A stretch of 64,000 nucleotides of DNA. It comes from Gammaproteobacteria bacterium. GTDB lineage: Bacteria > Pseudomonadota > Gammaproteobacteria > Steroidobacterales > JABDLF01. Position 1 is the stretch's first letter, and each line of letters opens with the position of its first letter. A program made the position numbers and the translations under genes. Location of the stretch: the NCBI GenBank assembly GCA_013003115.1, contig JABDLF010000088.1:1-64000 (forward strand). The letters are read 5' to 3'. Under the pieces are notes generated by a model. The model did no database searches and was not told the origin of the DNA. It saw nothing but the letters and a program-made list of their open reading frames with translations. Of the stretch, positions 16,377 to 26,709 are shown piece after piece.

Positions 16377-19175
16377 ATGACAAGACTATGGCTGGGCCTC
16401 GCCGGGGCATTCTTATTCGCGAACCTGTCTGCCTCGGAAGCACCGAACTGGTCGGCCACGCTGGAACGCATCTCCTCCGGCGTGATTTCAATTCGGGTAG
16501 ACGGTACCCGTGCGTTTGATACGGAATGGAACCAGACAACCCAGGCAACCGGGTTCATCGTTGACGCAGAGCGAGGGCTGATTCTCACCAATCGCCACGT
16601 TGTGATGCCCGGGCCCGTCGTCGCGGAGGCGGTATTCCTCAACCGGGAGGAGGTGGATCTCAAGCCGGTATACAGGGACCCGGTTCACGACTTCGGATTT
16701 TTTCGCTTTGACCCTGAAGACCTTAAGTTTATAAAGCCTGCCGAACTGCCTCTGGCGCCGGAGGGCGCGCAGGTGGGCCGAGAGATACGCGTGGTCGGCA
16801 ACGATGCTGGCGAGCAGCTGTCGATCCTTGCGGGTACTCTGGCGCGCCTTGACCGCCAGGCGCCGAGCTACGGACGCGGTCAGTACAATGATTTCAATAC
16901 TTTTTATTACCAGGCGGCGTCAAGCACATCGGGGGGCTCTTCCGGTTCGCCGGTAATCGACGTCAATGGCCGGGTCGTTGCGCTGAACGCCGGCGGCAGC
17001 TCGGGCGCGGCCACCAGCTTTTATCTGCCGCTTGATCGGGTTCAGCGTGCGCTGCGTTTGCTGCAACAGGAGCTGCCGGTGACGCGGGGGACCCTGCAGA
17101 CGGTTTTCGTACACACGCCTTTCGACGAGCTTCGCCGCCTTGGGCTGTTGAGTGACACCGAGGCAGAGGCGCGCAGGGCCTTTCCCCGACAAACAGGCAT
17201 GCTGGCCGTTGCCGACGTGGTGCGTGGCGGTCCTGCCGAAGGCGAGCTTCAGTCAGGTGACATCCTGGTGAGAGTGAACGGGCAGCTTCTGGCGGAATTC
17301 CTGCCGCTCGAGTCTGTTCTTGACGACAGTGTGGGTGAGACAGTCGTACTTGATATTCAGCGTGGCGGTCGGGCGCGCACCCTGGAGCTCGAGGTGCGCG
17401 ACCTGCACGAAATTACGCCCGACGAATTTCTCGAAATCGGGGATACGGTTTTACACAGGCTGTCTTATCAGCAGGCGAGACACTTCAACGTTCCACCGAG
17501 AGGCATTTTTGTCGCCAACCCTGGTTATGTTCTGAGTAACATCGCCATACCCCGCGGTGCCGTAATAACGCGCGTCGGGGAGCACGACACGCGCAACGTT
17601 CAGGACTTGCTCGAGGCCCTCGCCGACGTTCCGACCGACGACCGGGTGCGGCTTCGGTTCTTCACCGTGGATGACCCAAAGACCATGCAGCTGGCGGTCA
17701 TGCGCATGGACAGGAAGTGGTTTCCCGTTCGTCACTGCAGGCGCGACGACACCCTGGGATACTGGCCTTGCCAGAATCTCGAAACCGATCAGGTCGCGGC
17801 AGAGCCTGAGGGTGGAAGCACGCAGTTCGTCAGCAACGGTGATCCGCGCACTCGCAAACTGGCGCCGTCCCTTGTCATGGTCAACTACGATATGCCGTTT
17901 CCCGTTTCCGGTGTGTCGGATCAGCATTATCACGGCACCGGCGTGGTCATCGACGCATCAAGAGGCCTGGTGGTTGTCGATCGCAATACCGTTCCCGTGG
18001 CGATCGGCGATGTCCGCTTTACCTTTGCCGGTTCGCTGGAAGTCCCCGGGAAGGTGGAGTTTATTCATCCCATTCATAATCTGGCGGTTGTTTCCTATGA
18101 CACTTCACTGGTCGGTGACACGCCAGTACGGTCAGCAGATTTCAGCAAAAAATCGGTGCGCCCGGGCGAGGAACTTTGGGTCGTGGGGCTCAAGGGCGAT
18201 CACAAGCTGATTTCGCAGGCGACCAAAGTGGCGTCGGTAGACCCGCTGCGGCTTCCGCTTTCCCGTTCGTTCCAGTTTCGTGACAGCAACCTCGAGACCA
18301 TCAGCCTCGTTAATCCACCGGCCAACGTAGACGGCGTGCTGGCGGACAAGCGGGGGCGCGTAGTGGGCACATGGTCGAGTTTCGCCTACCAGAGTGGCCG
18401 CGAAGTGGGCCAGGTTGTGCGTGGCATTCCGGCCGAACTTGTGGTTGAACTGCGTGAAGAAGTCATCGGTGATCGGGAGCTGCGCTCCCTTGAGGCCGAG
18501 CTCCACGTATTGCCGCTCGCAAGTGCACGCAAGCTCGGGCTGCCTGAGAGTTGGAGCCGCCGGCTGGAAACGGTCGAGCCCGATCGACGCACCGTCCTGC
18601 AGATAAGCAGGCTGGTTCAGGGAAGTGACGCTTCGCGGCAGTTGCGCTCCGGAGACCTGCTGCTGGCCATTGACGGCGAGGTTGTGAAGTCCTTCCGCAG
18701 CGTCGAGAAGGCCGTTCAAACGGATAAAGTGCGCCTTACTGTCTGGCGCGAAGGCGCGTTGCAGGAGCTTGAAGTTGCCACAGCTGCGCTGGGAGGCGAG
18801 GGCATTGACCGACTGGTTTTCTGGGCCGGTGCGCTCCTGCAGGCGCCTCATCGCGCAATGGCGGCCCAGCGGGGCGTGGCACCGGAGGGCGTATATGTGG
18901 CGTACTTTGCGTATGGTTCGCCCGCCGCTCGCTATGGGCTTTTTGCAGGGCGACGGATCTTGCAGGTAGATGATGTTCCGACACCCGATTTGAATGCATT
19001 CGTTGCTGCCGTGGCGGAGCGCAGGCATCGTGATTCTGTGCGCCTCAAAACCTATACCTGGAACAATGTTCTTGAGGTCATCACCCTTAAGCTGGATCAT
19101 TATTATTTTCCTGCTTACCAGCTTGAGCGCACGCCATCGGGCTGGGAACGTCTCGGCATCGGGGAGTCGCTGTAG
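16377..19175 (+). CDS. Large double trypsin-like protease with four PDZ-like domains (Deg7/Nma111-like)
   Basis: A 932-residue secreted or periplasmic protein with an N-terminal signal peptide (about residues 1-20). Protease domain 1 (about 25-235) has a full HtrA-type triad: His74 (TNRHVV), Asp105 (PVHDFGFF), Ser189 (SGGSSGSP). Two PDZ-like domains follow (about 265-345 and 350-450). Protease-like domain 2 (about 495-690) is degenerate: the His position is Asn537 (VVDRNTV), the Asp is Asn568 (PIHNLAVV) and no Ser stands at the nucleophile site. Two more PDZ-like domains (about 705-800 and 810-915) end the protein. This is the layout of plant Deg7 and fungal Nma111 rather than of DegP/DegS (about 350-480 residues). 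Substrates are unknown. Its stop overlaps the pepQ start by one base. Confidence 0.85.
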   Translation: MTRLWLGLAGAFLFANLSASEAPNWSATLERISSGVISIRVDGTRAFDTEWNQTTQATGFIVDAERGLILTNRHVVMPGPVVAEAVFLNREEVDLKPVYRDPVHDFGFFRFDPEDLKFIKPAELPLAPEGAQVGREIRVVGNDAGEQLSILAGTLARLDRQAPSYGRGQYNDFNTFYYQAASSTSGGSSGSPVIDVNGRVVALNAGGSSGAATSFYLPLDRVQRALRLLQQELPVTRGTLQTVFVHTPFDELRRLGLLSDTEAEARRAFPRQTGMLAVADVVRGGPAEGELQSGDILVRVNGQLLAEFLPLESVLDDSVGETVVLDIQRGGRARTLELEVRDLHEITPDEFLEIGDTVLHRLSYQQARHFNVPPRGIFVANPGYVLSNIAIPRGAVITRVGEHDTRNVQDLLEALADVPTDDRVRLRFFTVDDPKTMQLAVMRMDRKWFPVRHCRRDDTLGYWPCQNLETDQVAAEPEGGSTQFVSNGDPRTRKLAPSLVMVNYDMPFPVSGVSDQHYHGTGVVIDASRGLVVVDRNTVPVAIGDVRFTFAGSLEVPGKVEFIHPIHNLAVVSYDTSLVGDTPVRSADFSKKSVRPGEELWVVGLKGDHKLISQATKVASVDPLRLPLSRSFQFRDSNLETISLVNPPANVDGVLADKRGRVVGTWSSFAYQSGREVGQVVRGIPAELVVELREEVIGDRELRSLEAELHVLPLASARKLGLPESWSRRLETVEPDRRTVLQISRLVQGSDASRQLRSGDLLLAIDGEVVKSFRSVEKAVQTDKVRLTVWREGALQELEVATAALGGEGIDRLVFWAGALLQAPHRAMAAQRGVAPEGVYVAYFAYGSPAARYGLFAGRRILQVDDVPTPDLNAFVAAVAERRHRDSVRLKTYTWNNVLEVITLKLDHYYFPAYQLERTPSGWERLGIGESL

Positions 19176-20515
19176 TGAACGACAACAACAAGCTTGGAGA
19201 GCTCTATCCTGCGCATTTGGAAATGGTCAGGAGGCGGGCGGACAAAGCCCTCGAGAAATCAGGCTTCGATCAGCTGGTTATTTTTTCGGGCAGCGAGCGC
19301 TTCAAGCTCTTTGATGATGCGCCGTACCCCTTTTTCGCCAACCCGCAGTTCAAGGCCTGGCTGCCACTGACTGAACACCCCGACTGCTTCGTAATTTATC
19401 GCGGTGGCGACAAGCCGAAGCTGATTTATTTTCAGCCGGAGGGTTACTGGTACGCCCCGCCGGAGCCGCCGGGCGGGTACTGGGCGGAGCACTTTGATAT
19501 TACTGTCATAAATGAGGCGGCGAAAGCGTTGCCGCTGCTGCCGGACTCAGGCCGGGTGGCGTTGCTTGGCGAGTTTGCTGATGAAAAGATGCGGCCTGCC
19601 AATGGTGAGGTGAATCCGGGCGAGCTCGTCAATTATCTTGATTTCCATCGTGCCTGGAAGAGCGCTTATGAAATCGAGTGCATGCGCAGGGCGAATGCTA
19701 TCGCCGCGCGTGCGCACAGGGCCGCAGAGCAAGCGTTTCGCAGCGGTGCCTCGGAGCTCGAGATTCATCTTGCCTACTGTCAGTCGGCGGGGCAGCCCGA
19801 CAACGAACTGCCGTACTCCAGCATTGTGGCGCTGAATGAGCACGGTGCGGTGCTGCACTATCAGAACTGGTCGTCCTCGCGTTACGCAAACGGCGCTCTC
19901 CACAGCTTCCTCATTGATGCAGGGGCCAGTTTCAACGGATATGCGGCGGACGTGACGCGGACCTATTCCGCCAGCGATTCGGGTTTCAGCGAGCTTATAG
20001 AACGTATGGACAGGGCACAGAAGCACCTGTGTGCCCTGCTGAAGCCCGGCGTCAGCTATCCCGACGTCCATTTTGCAGCGCACCGGGCGGTTGCGAAGAT
20101 ACTTAGCGAGATGGGTTTTGTAAAAATCGATCCCGAAGCATCATTTGACGCAGGGATTACGCGCACGTTTTTTCCGCACGGCGTGGGGCATTACATCGGC
20201 CTGCAGGTGCATGACGTTGGCGGGTTCATGGCGGATGAAGATGGCGCACTGCAGGCGAAGCCGGACGGACATCCATTCCTGCGTCTCACCCGCGAGCTGG
20301 ATGATGGCCACGTCATGACCATTGAGCCAGGGCTCTATTTTATCGATTCCCTGCTTGCGTCACTGGCCGCGTCGGAGCACGCGAAGCACATAGACTGGGA
20401 CCGGGTGGAGGCCTATCGGAAATTTGGCGGTGTGCGCATCGAAGATGATGTTGCCGTGACGGTAAATGGCAGTGAAAACCTGACCCGCGGGGCGCTCGAC
20501 AAGCTCGCGGCCTGA
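19175..20515 (+). CDS. pepQ: Xaa-Pro dipeptidase
   Basis: Hydrolyses dipeptides with C-terminal proline. The 446-residue protein has the five pita-bread metal ligands in FLIDAGASFNGYAADVTRTY, HGVGHYIGLQVHDVGG, VMTIEPGLYF and VRIEDDVAV. The N-terminal PFFANPQFKAWLP distinguishes PepQ from PepP. The GTG start shares a base with the stop of the upstream protease gene (TAGTG). Placement after a large protease suggests a shared role in peptide breakdown, by inference only. Confidence 0.95.
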   Translation: MNDNNKLGELYPAHLEMVRRRADKALEKSGFDQLVIFSGSERFKLFDDAPYPFFANPQFKAWLPLTEHPDCFVIYRGGDKPKLIYFQPEGYWYAPPEPPGGYWAEHFDITVINEAAKALPLLPDSGRVALLGEFADEKMRPANGEVNPGELVNYLDFHRAWKSAYEIECMRRANAIAARAHRAAEQAFRSGASELEIHLAYCQSAGQPDNELPYSSIVALNEHGAVLHYQNWSSSRYANGALHSFLIDAGASFNGYAADVTRTYSASDSGFSELIERMDRAQKHLCALLKPGVSYPDVHFAAHRAVAKILSEMGFVKIDPEASFDAGITRTFFPHGVGHYIGLQVHDVGGFMADEDGALQAKPDGHPFLRLTRELDDGHVMTIEPGLYFIDSLLASLAASEHAKHIDWDRVEAYRKFGGVRIEDDVAVTVNGSENLTRGALDKLAA

Positions 20516-20540
20516 GCGGCTTTGCCCGGCCTCGACCAGC

Positions 20541-21020
20541 CTAGTTCAGACTGAGCAGCGAGTAGTTCAGCACGCCGGCGAAACTCACCCAGGCGAGGTA
20601 GGGGAACAGCAGCCCTGCCGCCAGCCGGCTGGTGCGTCGAAAGCGCACTATGGTCGCCAGCAAAACCACCCAGAGCAGCAGCAGATTGATGAGCGCCAGG
20701 TCCATTCGCTTCAGACCGAAAAACAGCGGCGACCACAGCCCGTTCAGGCCGAGCTGCAAAACAAACAGGCTCAGCGCGATGCGATGCTCATGCCAGCTGC
20801 CTTCGCACCACACGCGCCAGGCTGCCACCGCCATCAGCACATAGAGCAGCGTCCAAACCGGCCCGAACACCCAGCCGGGAGGGTTGAAAGAGGGCTTTGC
20901 CAGGGCCGCGTACCAATCGCCGGGCGGGAACGCCGCGCCGATGGCAGCAACGGAAAAACACATAACCAGGAATACGACCAGCCCCAGGATGGCGCGCGTT
21001 CTTGAATCAGCTTTCATCAT
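20541..21020 (-). CDS. tspO: TspO/MBR family membrane protein
   Basis: A 159-residue protein of five predicted membrane helices. The family signature is near residue 30-55 ([17 protein letters not shown], then [16 protein letters not shown]). Bacterial TspO proteins bind porphyrins and cholesterol-like ligands and affect tetrapyrrole or stress responses. The start codon overlaps the stop of the upstream DUF255 gene (ATGA), so the two are coupled. It is convergent with pepQ, 25 bases apart, with no clear terminator. Confidence 0.93.
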   Translation of the reverse strand: MMKADSRTRAILGLVVFLVMCFSVAAIGAAFPPGDWYAALAKPSFNPPGWVFGPVWTLLYVLMAVAAWRVWCEGSWHEHRIALSLFVLQLGLNGLWSPLFFGLKRMDLALINLLLLWVVLLATIVRFRRTSRLAAGLLFPYLAWVSFAGVLNYSLLSLN

Positions 21021-23110
21021 TGATCCCCGGCCTTCATCTCACCAGTCATCGTTTCGTTCAGGACGCTCGTCAGCTCTGACAATTCGTGCACCGGCGTTTT
21101 GCAGGTCATGCCCCGGCAGCAGTAGGCAACGGTGCCGCCGGTGGCTTTGCGTTCTCCGAGCAGCCCGGGCAGATTTTCTTCAGAGCCGGGTATAGCAAAG
21201 ACCAGCCGCGCAGGAAGGTAAATGGCCTGGGCGGTCTCACGCCAGAGGTCCAGTTCGTCACCTTCTCCCCTGATCACAATAATCTCCAGCGGCGCCAAAT
21301 GGTCTTCCAGCGCGTTGAGGAAGCTGCAGTGAGCCTCGGGAATCTGGTTCATCGTTTCACTTGCTGCTTTGAGCGATCGTTCGGCTGCGTCGACGTAGCG
21401 GGACTGCCCCAGCAGGTGCCCGAGAATATTCAGAAAGCTGGCGGCGACCGCGTTGCCGGAAGGCGTGGCATCATCGGAAAAAGGCTTTGGCCGATGAATA
21501 AGCTGTTCGTGGTCATCCCCGGTAAAAAAGAATCCGCCGTGGTCTTTGTCTTCAAAATGTTCGATAAGGGTGTCTGCGAGCGCAACGGCGAATTCAAGAT
21601 CGCAACTGCGCCAGCTTGCCTGCAAAAGCCGCACCAGGCCGAGGCCGACGAATGCGTAGTCATCGAGGTAGGCGGGGAATCGTGCGCGTCCGGCTCGCCA
21701 GCTGGCCAGCAGGCGGCCCGAGTGCCAGCAGTGAGACCTGAGAAAGTCGGCGGCGCCCTTCGCAGCCTCAGCGTAGGCGGGCTCCTGAAGCGCCGTCGCC
21801 GCAACGGACAGGCCGCCAATGGCAAGACCATTCCAGCCCGTCAGGATTTTGTCGTCGAGTCCCGGCCGCTCGCGCTGGTTGCGCGCGTTCAGCAAGACCT
21901 TGCGCGCCTTCTCGAAATGCGCCCGGGCGTCTTTTTCATCCATTTCCAGGTCGGCTGCGATCTCTGGAAAATCCGCAAACACGTGCAGGTGCCAGCGGCC
22001 CTCGAAGTTTGGTTCACGGTCAAGGCCAAAGCGCTTCGCGACGACAGCGAATTGCTGGTCGTCCAGCAGCTCACGTATTGCGCTTTTTTCCCAGGCGTAG
22101 AACCGGCCCTCCTCACCTTCGGAGTCCGCGTCGAGCGCGGCGTAGAATCCGCCTTCGGGCGAACGCATTTCTTCCAGCATCCACCCCGCCGTTGCGATGG
22201 TTGTGTCGACAAAAAGCTGCTCGCCTGTTGCCTGTCCCGCCCACGCGTAAATCGGCAGCAACAGGGCATTGTCGTAAAGCATTTTCTCGAAATGCGGAAT
22301 CATCCAGTAGTCATCCACTGAATAACGGCAAAAGCCCCCGGCCAGCTGGTCGTTGATGCCGCCGTCGGCCATGCGTCTCAAGGTCAGCGCGGACATATAC
22401 AGCGCATCCATGTCGGGCTCCGACATGAGTGCACTCGCACGCCAGTGACGAAGCAGTCTCTCGAGAGCTGCCGCATTGGGAAAGCGCGGGGCTTTTCCAA
22501 AGCCGCCACAGCGCGCGTCAAAAATGGCAGCGAGTTTCTCGCGGGCGGCGCCAAGTGCCTTGCTATCGAGATGGTCGGCCGGCTTGTTTGCCGATTCAAT
22601 TCGGGTGAAAACCTCCCGAATAGCTTCTGCCTGCGCATTTATTTCCTCGCCGTGCTGCCGAAAGTAAGTGGCAACCCGGTCGAGCAGGTCGGTAAACGCC
22701 GGCAGTCCGTGGCGCGCATCCGGTGGGAAATACGTGCCGCCGAAAAAGGGGGTGAGTGTATCCGGCGTCAGGAACATCGTGAGCGGCCAGCCCCCTGGCC
22801 TCTGCACCAGCATCTGATGTGCGAGCTGGTAAACGCGATCGAGGTCGGGGCGCTCTTCGCGGTCGACCTTGATGTTTACAAACAGCTCGTTCATGCGCGC
22901 CGCCGTTGCCTGATCTTCAAACGACTCGTGAGCCATCACGTGGCACCAGTGGCAAGCCGAGTAACCAATGGACAGAAGGATCGGCTTGTTTTGTTCTCGT
23001 GCCGCAGCGAGCGCTGCGCCGTCCCAGGGTTGCCAGTGAACCGGGTTACTCGCGTGCTGCAGCAGGTAGGGGCTGGTTTCCCTGCCCAGACGATTGCTTG
23101 CGTGATCCAT
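21017..23110 (-). CDS. DUF255 thioredoxin-domain protein (YyaL/SSP411 family)
   Basis: A 697-residue cytoplasmic protein. The N-terminal thioredoxin-like domain has a CxxC in [17 protein letters not shown] (about residues 50-65) after the family-opening [16 protein letters not shown]; the rest is a long alpha/alpha-barrel like those of N-acylglucosamine epimerases and glycosidases. The ATG at 23110 is chosen over the track's 23143. Related proteins (human SPATA20, Bacillus YyaL) have no settled biochemical role. Cotranscribed with tspO. Confidence 0.9.
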   Translation of the reverse strand: MDHASNRLGRETSPYLLQHASNPVHWQPWDGAALAAAREQNKPILLSIGYSACHWCHVMAHESFEDQATAARMNELFVNIKVDREERPDLDRVYQLAHQMLVQRPGGWPLTMFLTPDTLTPFFGGTYFPPDARHGLPAFTDLLDRVATYFRQHGEEINAQAEAIREVFTRIESANKPADHLDSKALGAAREKLAAIFDARCGGFGKAPRFPNAAALERLLRHWRASALMSEPDMDALYMSALTLRRMADGGINDQLAGGFCRYSVDDYWMIPHFEKMLYDNALLLPIYAWAGQATGEQLFVDTTIATAGWMLEEMRSPEGGFYAALDADSEGEEGRFYAWEKSAIRELLDDQQFAVVAKRFGLDREPNFEGRWHLHVFADFPEIAADLEMDEKDARAHFEKARKVLLNARNQRERPGLDDKILTGWNGLAIGGLSVAATALQEPAYAEAAKGAADFLRSHCWHSGRLLASWRAGRARFPAYLDDYAFVGLGLVRLLQASWRSCDLEFAVALADTLIEHFEDKDHGGFFFTGDDHEQLIHRPKPFSDDATPSGNAVAASFLNILGHLLGQSRYVDAAERSLKAASETMNQIPEAHCSFLNALEDHLAPLEIIVIRGEGDELDLWRETAQAIYLPARLVFAIPGSEENLPGLLGERKATGGTVAYCCRGMTCKTPVHELSELTSVLNETMTGEMKAGDQ

Positions 23111-23250
23111 TTTTGCTCGACGGTTCCGTGGTGGGCACAACACTATAGCGGAATGCGGTGCGGCTTCGTAAGCACCAACATCGTTGCTTAGAGAATTGCA
23201 AGCAATTAGTCGCCATTCGACCTGGCAGACGCGTGCTAAACTAGCGCGCC

Positions 23251-24042
23251 ATGCTCACCTACCCCGACATAAATCCGATCGCTGTTGCGCTCGGCCCTGT
23301 GAAAATTCGCTGGTACGGACTGATGTACCTGGTTGGTTTTCTGGCGTCGTGGGTGTTGCTCCGGCGCCGGGCGCGCACGGGGCGCTGGGCCTTTACCGTC
23401 AACCATGTCGAAGACATTATTTTCTACGGCGTGCTTGGTGTAATGATCGGCGGCCGACTCGGTTCTATGCTGTTCTACAATTTCAGTTCGCTGCTCGCGG
23501 ATCCGTTGAGTCTGCTGCGCGTCTGGGAGGGCGGCATGTCGTTTCACGGCGGTCTGCTCGGCGTTCTCGTTGCCATGTGGCTGTTCGCCCGCAAGCACGG
23601 CTTTGGTTTCTGGCAGGTAGTGGATTTCATCGCGCCGGTTACGCCGATCGGGCTGGGCGCCGGCCGCATCGGGAACTTTATCAATGGCGAGCTTTGGGGC
23701 AAGGCCACGGACGTGCCATGGGCCTTCGTGGTCAACGGCACGCCGCGTCACCCCAGTCAGCTTTACGAGGCGCTCCTCGAAGGCCTGGTGATGTTTGTCG
23801 TTTTGTGGGCTTTTTCGTCGCGCCCCCGACCGACAATGGCAGTTTCCGGGCTGTTCGCGCTGCTGTATGGCAGCTTTCGAATCGGTGTGGAGTTCGTGCG
23901 TCTGCCTGATGCCGACATTGGCTACATCGCCTTTGGCTGGCTGACTATGGGACAGCTCCTGTCCCTGCCCTTGCTTGTGGTCGGCGCGGCCCTTGTCTAT
24001 TTTGCCTACTCGCGGAAAACGAAAAATGAAGCAATATCTTGA
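23251..24042 (+). CDS. lgt: Phosphatidylglycerol–prolipoprotein diacylglyceryl transferase
   Basis: Inner-membrane enzyme that attaches diacylglycerol to the lipobox cysteine of prolipoproteins. It has 263 residues and about seven membrane helices. The Lgt signature appears as [15 protein letters not shown] near residue 140, and the conserved HGGLLGVL precedes it. It heads the conserved lgt-thyA-folA run; thyA starts inside its last 17 bases. Lipoprotein substrates in this window include RlpA and the repeat lipoprotein at 42.2 kb. Confidence 0.96.
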   Translation: MLTYPDINPIAVALGPVKIRWYGLMYLVGFLASWVLLRRRARTGRWAFTVNHVEDIIFYGVLGVMIGGRLGSMLFYNFSSLLADPLSLLRVWEGGMSFHGGLLGVLVAMWLFARKHGFGFWQVVDFIAPVTPIGLGAGRIGNFINGELWGKATDVPWAFVVNGTPRHPSQLYEALLEGLVMFVVLWAFSSRPRPTMAVSGLFALLYGSFRIGVEFVRLPDADIGYIAFGWLTMGQLLSLPLLVVGAALVYFAYSRKTKNEAIS

Positions 24043-24820
24043 TCTGATGCGGCACGTGCGCGATACCGGCGTACGTAAAGAAGATCGTACCGGAACGGGG
24101 ACCCTGAGTATCTTCGGGCACCAGATGCGATTTAATCTGTCGGACGGGTTTCCCCTGGTGACCACCAAAAAACTCCACATCAACTCGATCATCCATGAGC
24201 TGCTGTGGTTCTTGCAGGGCGAGACAAACACCGACTATCTGAAGAAGAACGGCGTGAGCATCTGGGATGAGTGGGCTGATGGCAACGGCGAGCTTGGACC
24301 CGTGTATGGCTATCAGTGGCGCTTCTGGCCGGCTGCGGATGGTCGTCACATTGACCAGATCAAGAAGGTGATGGAGCAGCTTAAGAAGAACCCGGACTCG
24401 CGACGCATTATTGTCAGCGCCTGGAATGTTGCCGATCTCGACAAAATGGCGCTGCCTCCCTGTCATGCGTTTTTCCAGCTATGGGTTGCCGATGGCAAGC
24501 TGTCCTGCCAGCTCTACCAGCGTAGTGCAGATATTTTTCTGGGACTGCCGTTTAATATCGCCTCGTATTCGATTTTGACGCATATGTTTGCCCAGCAGGC
24601 GGGCCTGTTACCAGGTGACTTCATCTGGACAGGTGGCGACTGCCATCTGTACGTGAACCACCTCGAACAGGCAGAGCTGCAGCTCGCGCGTGAGCCTCAT
24701 CCGTTGCCTGTGCTTAAGATCAGGCGTAAGCCGGCATCGATATTCGAGTACAAGTTTGATGACTTTGAGATTGCCGGTTACGAAAGCCACCCGCATATCA
24801 AGGCCGCAGTGTCAGTCTGA
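24026..24820 (+). CDS. thyA: Thymidylate synthase
   Basis: Makes dTMP from dUMP with methylene-THF. The 264-residue length equals that of E. coli ThyA and Cys146 in [11 protein letters not shown] is the nucleophile; [25 protein letters not shown] and a C-terminal [14 protein letters not shown] match throughout. I start at the ATG at 24026, overlapping lgt, because the track's extra 17 residues are not in the family. Confidence 0.97.
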   Translation: MKQYLDLMRHVRDTGVRKEDRTGTGTLSIFGHQMRFNLSDGFPLVTTKKLHINSIIHELLWFLQGETNTDYLKKNGVSIWDEWADGNGELGPVYGYQWRFWPAADGRHIDQIKKVMEQLKKNPDSRRIIVSAWNVADLDKMALPPCHAFFQLWVADGKLSCQLYQRSADIFLGLPFNIASYSILTHMFAQQAGLLPGDFIWTGGDCHLYVNHLEQAELQLAREPHPLPVLKIRRKPASIFEYKFDDFEIAGYESHPHIKAAVSV

Positions 24821-24837
24821 TATGTCGCGGGCATGTG

Positions 24838-25335
24838 ATGCGCGTTAGCCTGGTTGCCGCGCTCGCGCGCAATGGCACCATCGGTAAAGACGGCGACTTG
24901 CCCTGGCGGCTGCCTGCCGATCTCAGGGCTTTTAAAGCCACTACCATGGGCAAGCCCGTGATCATGGGCAGAAAAACCTGGGAGTCCATCGGACGGGCCC
25001 TTCCCGGCAGGCCAAATTTTGTAATTAGTCGCGACAGCCAGCTTGCGCTTGCCGGCGCGACGCTGTGCCACAGTCTCAGCGAGGCTCTTGCCGAGGCGGC
25101 GAAGCTTGGCGCAGATGAGGCCATGGTTATCGGTGGCGCCGCCATTTACGCTGAGGCGCTGCCTGTCGCGGACACCCTTATTCTGACGGTAATCCAGGCC
25201 GAAATTGAGGGTGATCGGGTGTTTCCGGCATTCGATGAAACCCTGTGGCAGGTGGTACAGCGAGAGTTGAGGCCCGCGGACGAAGCGAATGCCTATGCGA
25301 TGGAGTTTTTACGTTTGGAGCGCCTGGTCGGCTAG
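24838..25335 (+). CDS. folA: Dihydrofolate reductase
   Basis: Reduces dihydrofolate produced by ThyA back to tetrahydrofolate. The 165-residue protein shows NGTIGKDGDLPWRLPADL (substrate-pocket region) and GKPVIMGRKTWESIG (NADPH-binding). The start is GTG at 24835 or the adjacent ATG at 24838; I use the ATG. Its 3' end overlaps the 3' end of the convergent kmo gene by 27 bases. The lgt-thyA-folA order is common in Proteobacteria. Confidence 0.96.
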   Translation: MRVSLVAALARNGTIGKDGDLPWRLPADLRAFKATTMGKPVIMGRKTWESIGRALPGRPNFVISRDSQLALAGATLCHSLSEALAEAAKLGADEAMVIGGAAIYAEALPVADTLILTVIQAEIEGDRVFPAFDETLWQVVQRELRPADEANAYAMEFLRLERLVG

Positions 25336-26709
25336 CCGATCCGGGTCCATCACTGGCAGCTCGTCCTTTACGACCTGCAGGGCGTGCTCCATATCGATGT
25401 CTGCAAGAGTTGCAGCACCGTGGGCCAGCTTTTTAAGCAGCGCCGCCTGCTTGGCCCCTCTGCGTTGAGCTACGGCATACGGGATGCGCCGGAACATCAC
25501 CATGGAGTAACGCGGCACAAATCGCTCGGGAATTTTTGCTTCGAGCTCCCATGCCAGGGACTTCTGCAAATGGAAGTTCGGGTCGTTTACGCGGTCGCGC
25601 ATTTCGAGGTAGTTGTCCAGCGCCATGTCGGCGATGGCATCCGCATTTGGTTTTCGTGATTCGCTGAATCGCGCGAACAGATCTTCCGAAAGTGCGTTGT
25701 CAGTCGCGAGCATCTCATCGAGGACGACGCAGTCTTCAAATGCGCAGTTCATTCCCTGACCATGAAACGGCACGATTGCGTGGGCTGCATCGCCGATTAG
25801 GAGCGCCTTGTCGCCCGCATACCATGGACGGCAGCGGATCGTGCCGAGAATGCCTGTCGGGTTCTTGAAAAATTCCTCCGCCAGCCCGGGAATCAGCGGC
25901 ACGGCATCCGGAAACTCTTCGCGGAAGAACGCCAGCACGCGCTCACGAGTGTCGAGCTGCTCGAAACCGGGCTTAGCGTCGTACGCCATGAACAGCGTGA
26001 CGGTGAAGCTTGCGTCGGGGTTTGGCAGTGCGATGAGCATAAAGCCGCCGCGTGGCCAAATGTGCAGCGCGTTGGGATCCATTCGAAAGCCGCCGTCGGC
26101 TGCGGGCGCAATTGTGAGTTCTTTGTAGCCGTGGCTCAGCAGCTCTTCGCTTGCATCGATCAGACCTGCCTCGGCAAGGGTTCGGCGAACCAGCGAGCCC
26201 GCGCCGTCTGCGGCGATGATCGGACGCGCGCGCAAAACCTGGGCGCCATCAAGCAGCCCGGTGGTCACGGTTAGCTCGGAGTTGCCTATATCCAGCCCGG
26301 TGATGCTGTGATTAAACAGAATTTCTACTTTTCCCGTTTGCTCCGCGGCGTCAAGCAAGGTGGCAGTAAGGCCCGAGCGGGACACCGAGTAGATGACTTC
26401 GTCTGCGTTGCGGCTATACGGCTGAAGCTTGAGCTGGCCCTCGGGATCGTGGAGCATTCGTCCGCGCATCGGGATGAGCAGTTCTTTAACCTGGTCGAAC
26501 ACACCGGCTTTTTTCAGCGCATGAATGCCCCGTTCCGCGAGTGCGAGATTTATGGAACGGCCGGCGGGTGCGGTATGGCGCCTGAGATCCGGATTGCGCT
26601 CGATGAGCCGCACCGAATGGCCCCGCCGCGCCAGAAATATCGCCAGCAGCGTGCCCGCGAGGCCTGCACCGAGGATAACCGGCCCTTCCTGTCGTGCTTC
26701 CGCATTCAT
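25309..26709 (-). CDS. kmo: Kynurenine 3-monooxygenase
   Basis: FAD enzyme hydroxylating kynurenine to 3-hydroxykynurenine. It has 466 residues; the dinucleotide motif is ILGAGLAGTLLAIFLARRG near residue 15, and the second FAD motif LLIGDAAHAIVPFHGQG lies near residue 300. The last gene of the kynurenine operon: its start overlaps the kynU stop by 4 bases, and its 3' end overlaps folA on the other strand. Confidence 0.95.
   Translation of the reverse strand: MNAEARQEGPVILGAGLAGTLLAIFLARRGHSVRLIERNPDLRRHTAPAGRSINLALAERGIHALKKAGVFDQVKELLIPMRGRMLHDPEGQLKLQPYSRNADEVIYSVSRSGLTATLLDAAEQTGKVEILFNHSITGLDIGNSELTVTTGLLDGAQVLRARPIIAADGAGSLVRRTLAEAGLIDASEELLSHGYKELTIAPAADGGFRMDPNALHIWPRGGFMLIALPNPDASFTVTLFMAYDAKPGFEQLDTRERVLAFFREEFPDAVPLIPGLAEEFFKNPTGILGTIRCRPWYAGDKALLIGDAAHAIVPFHGQGMNCAFEDCVVLDEMLATDNALSEDLFARFSESRKPNADAIADMALDNYLEMRDRVNDPNFHLQKSLAWELEAKIPERFVPRYSMVMFRRIPYAVAQRRGAKQAALLKKLAHGAATLADIDMEHALQVVKDELPVMDPDRLADQALQT

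Noticed and set aside
18132-19100. 322-residue minus-strand ORF
   Set aside because: Antisense to the Deg7-like protease gene; composition is that of a shadow frame.
21086-22321. 411-residue plus-strand ORF
   Set aside because: Antisense to the DUF255 gene, which has clear family motifs in its own frame.
23236-24231. 331-residue minus-strand ORF
   Set aside because: Antisense to lgt and thyA, both unambiguous.
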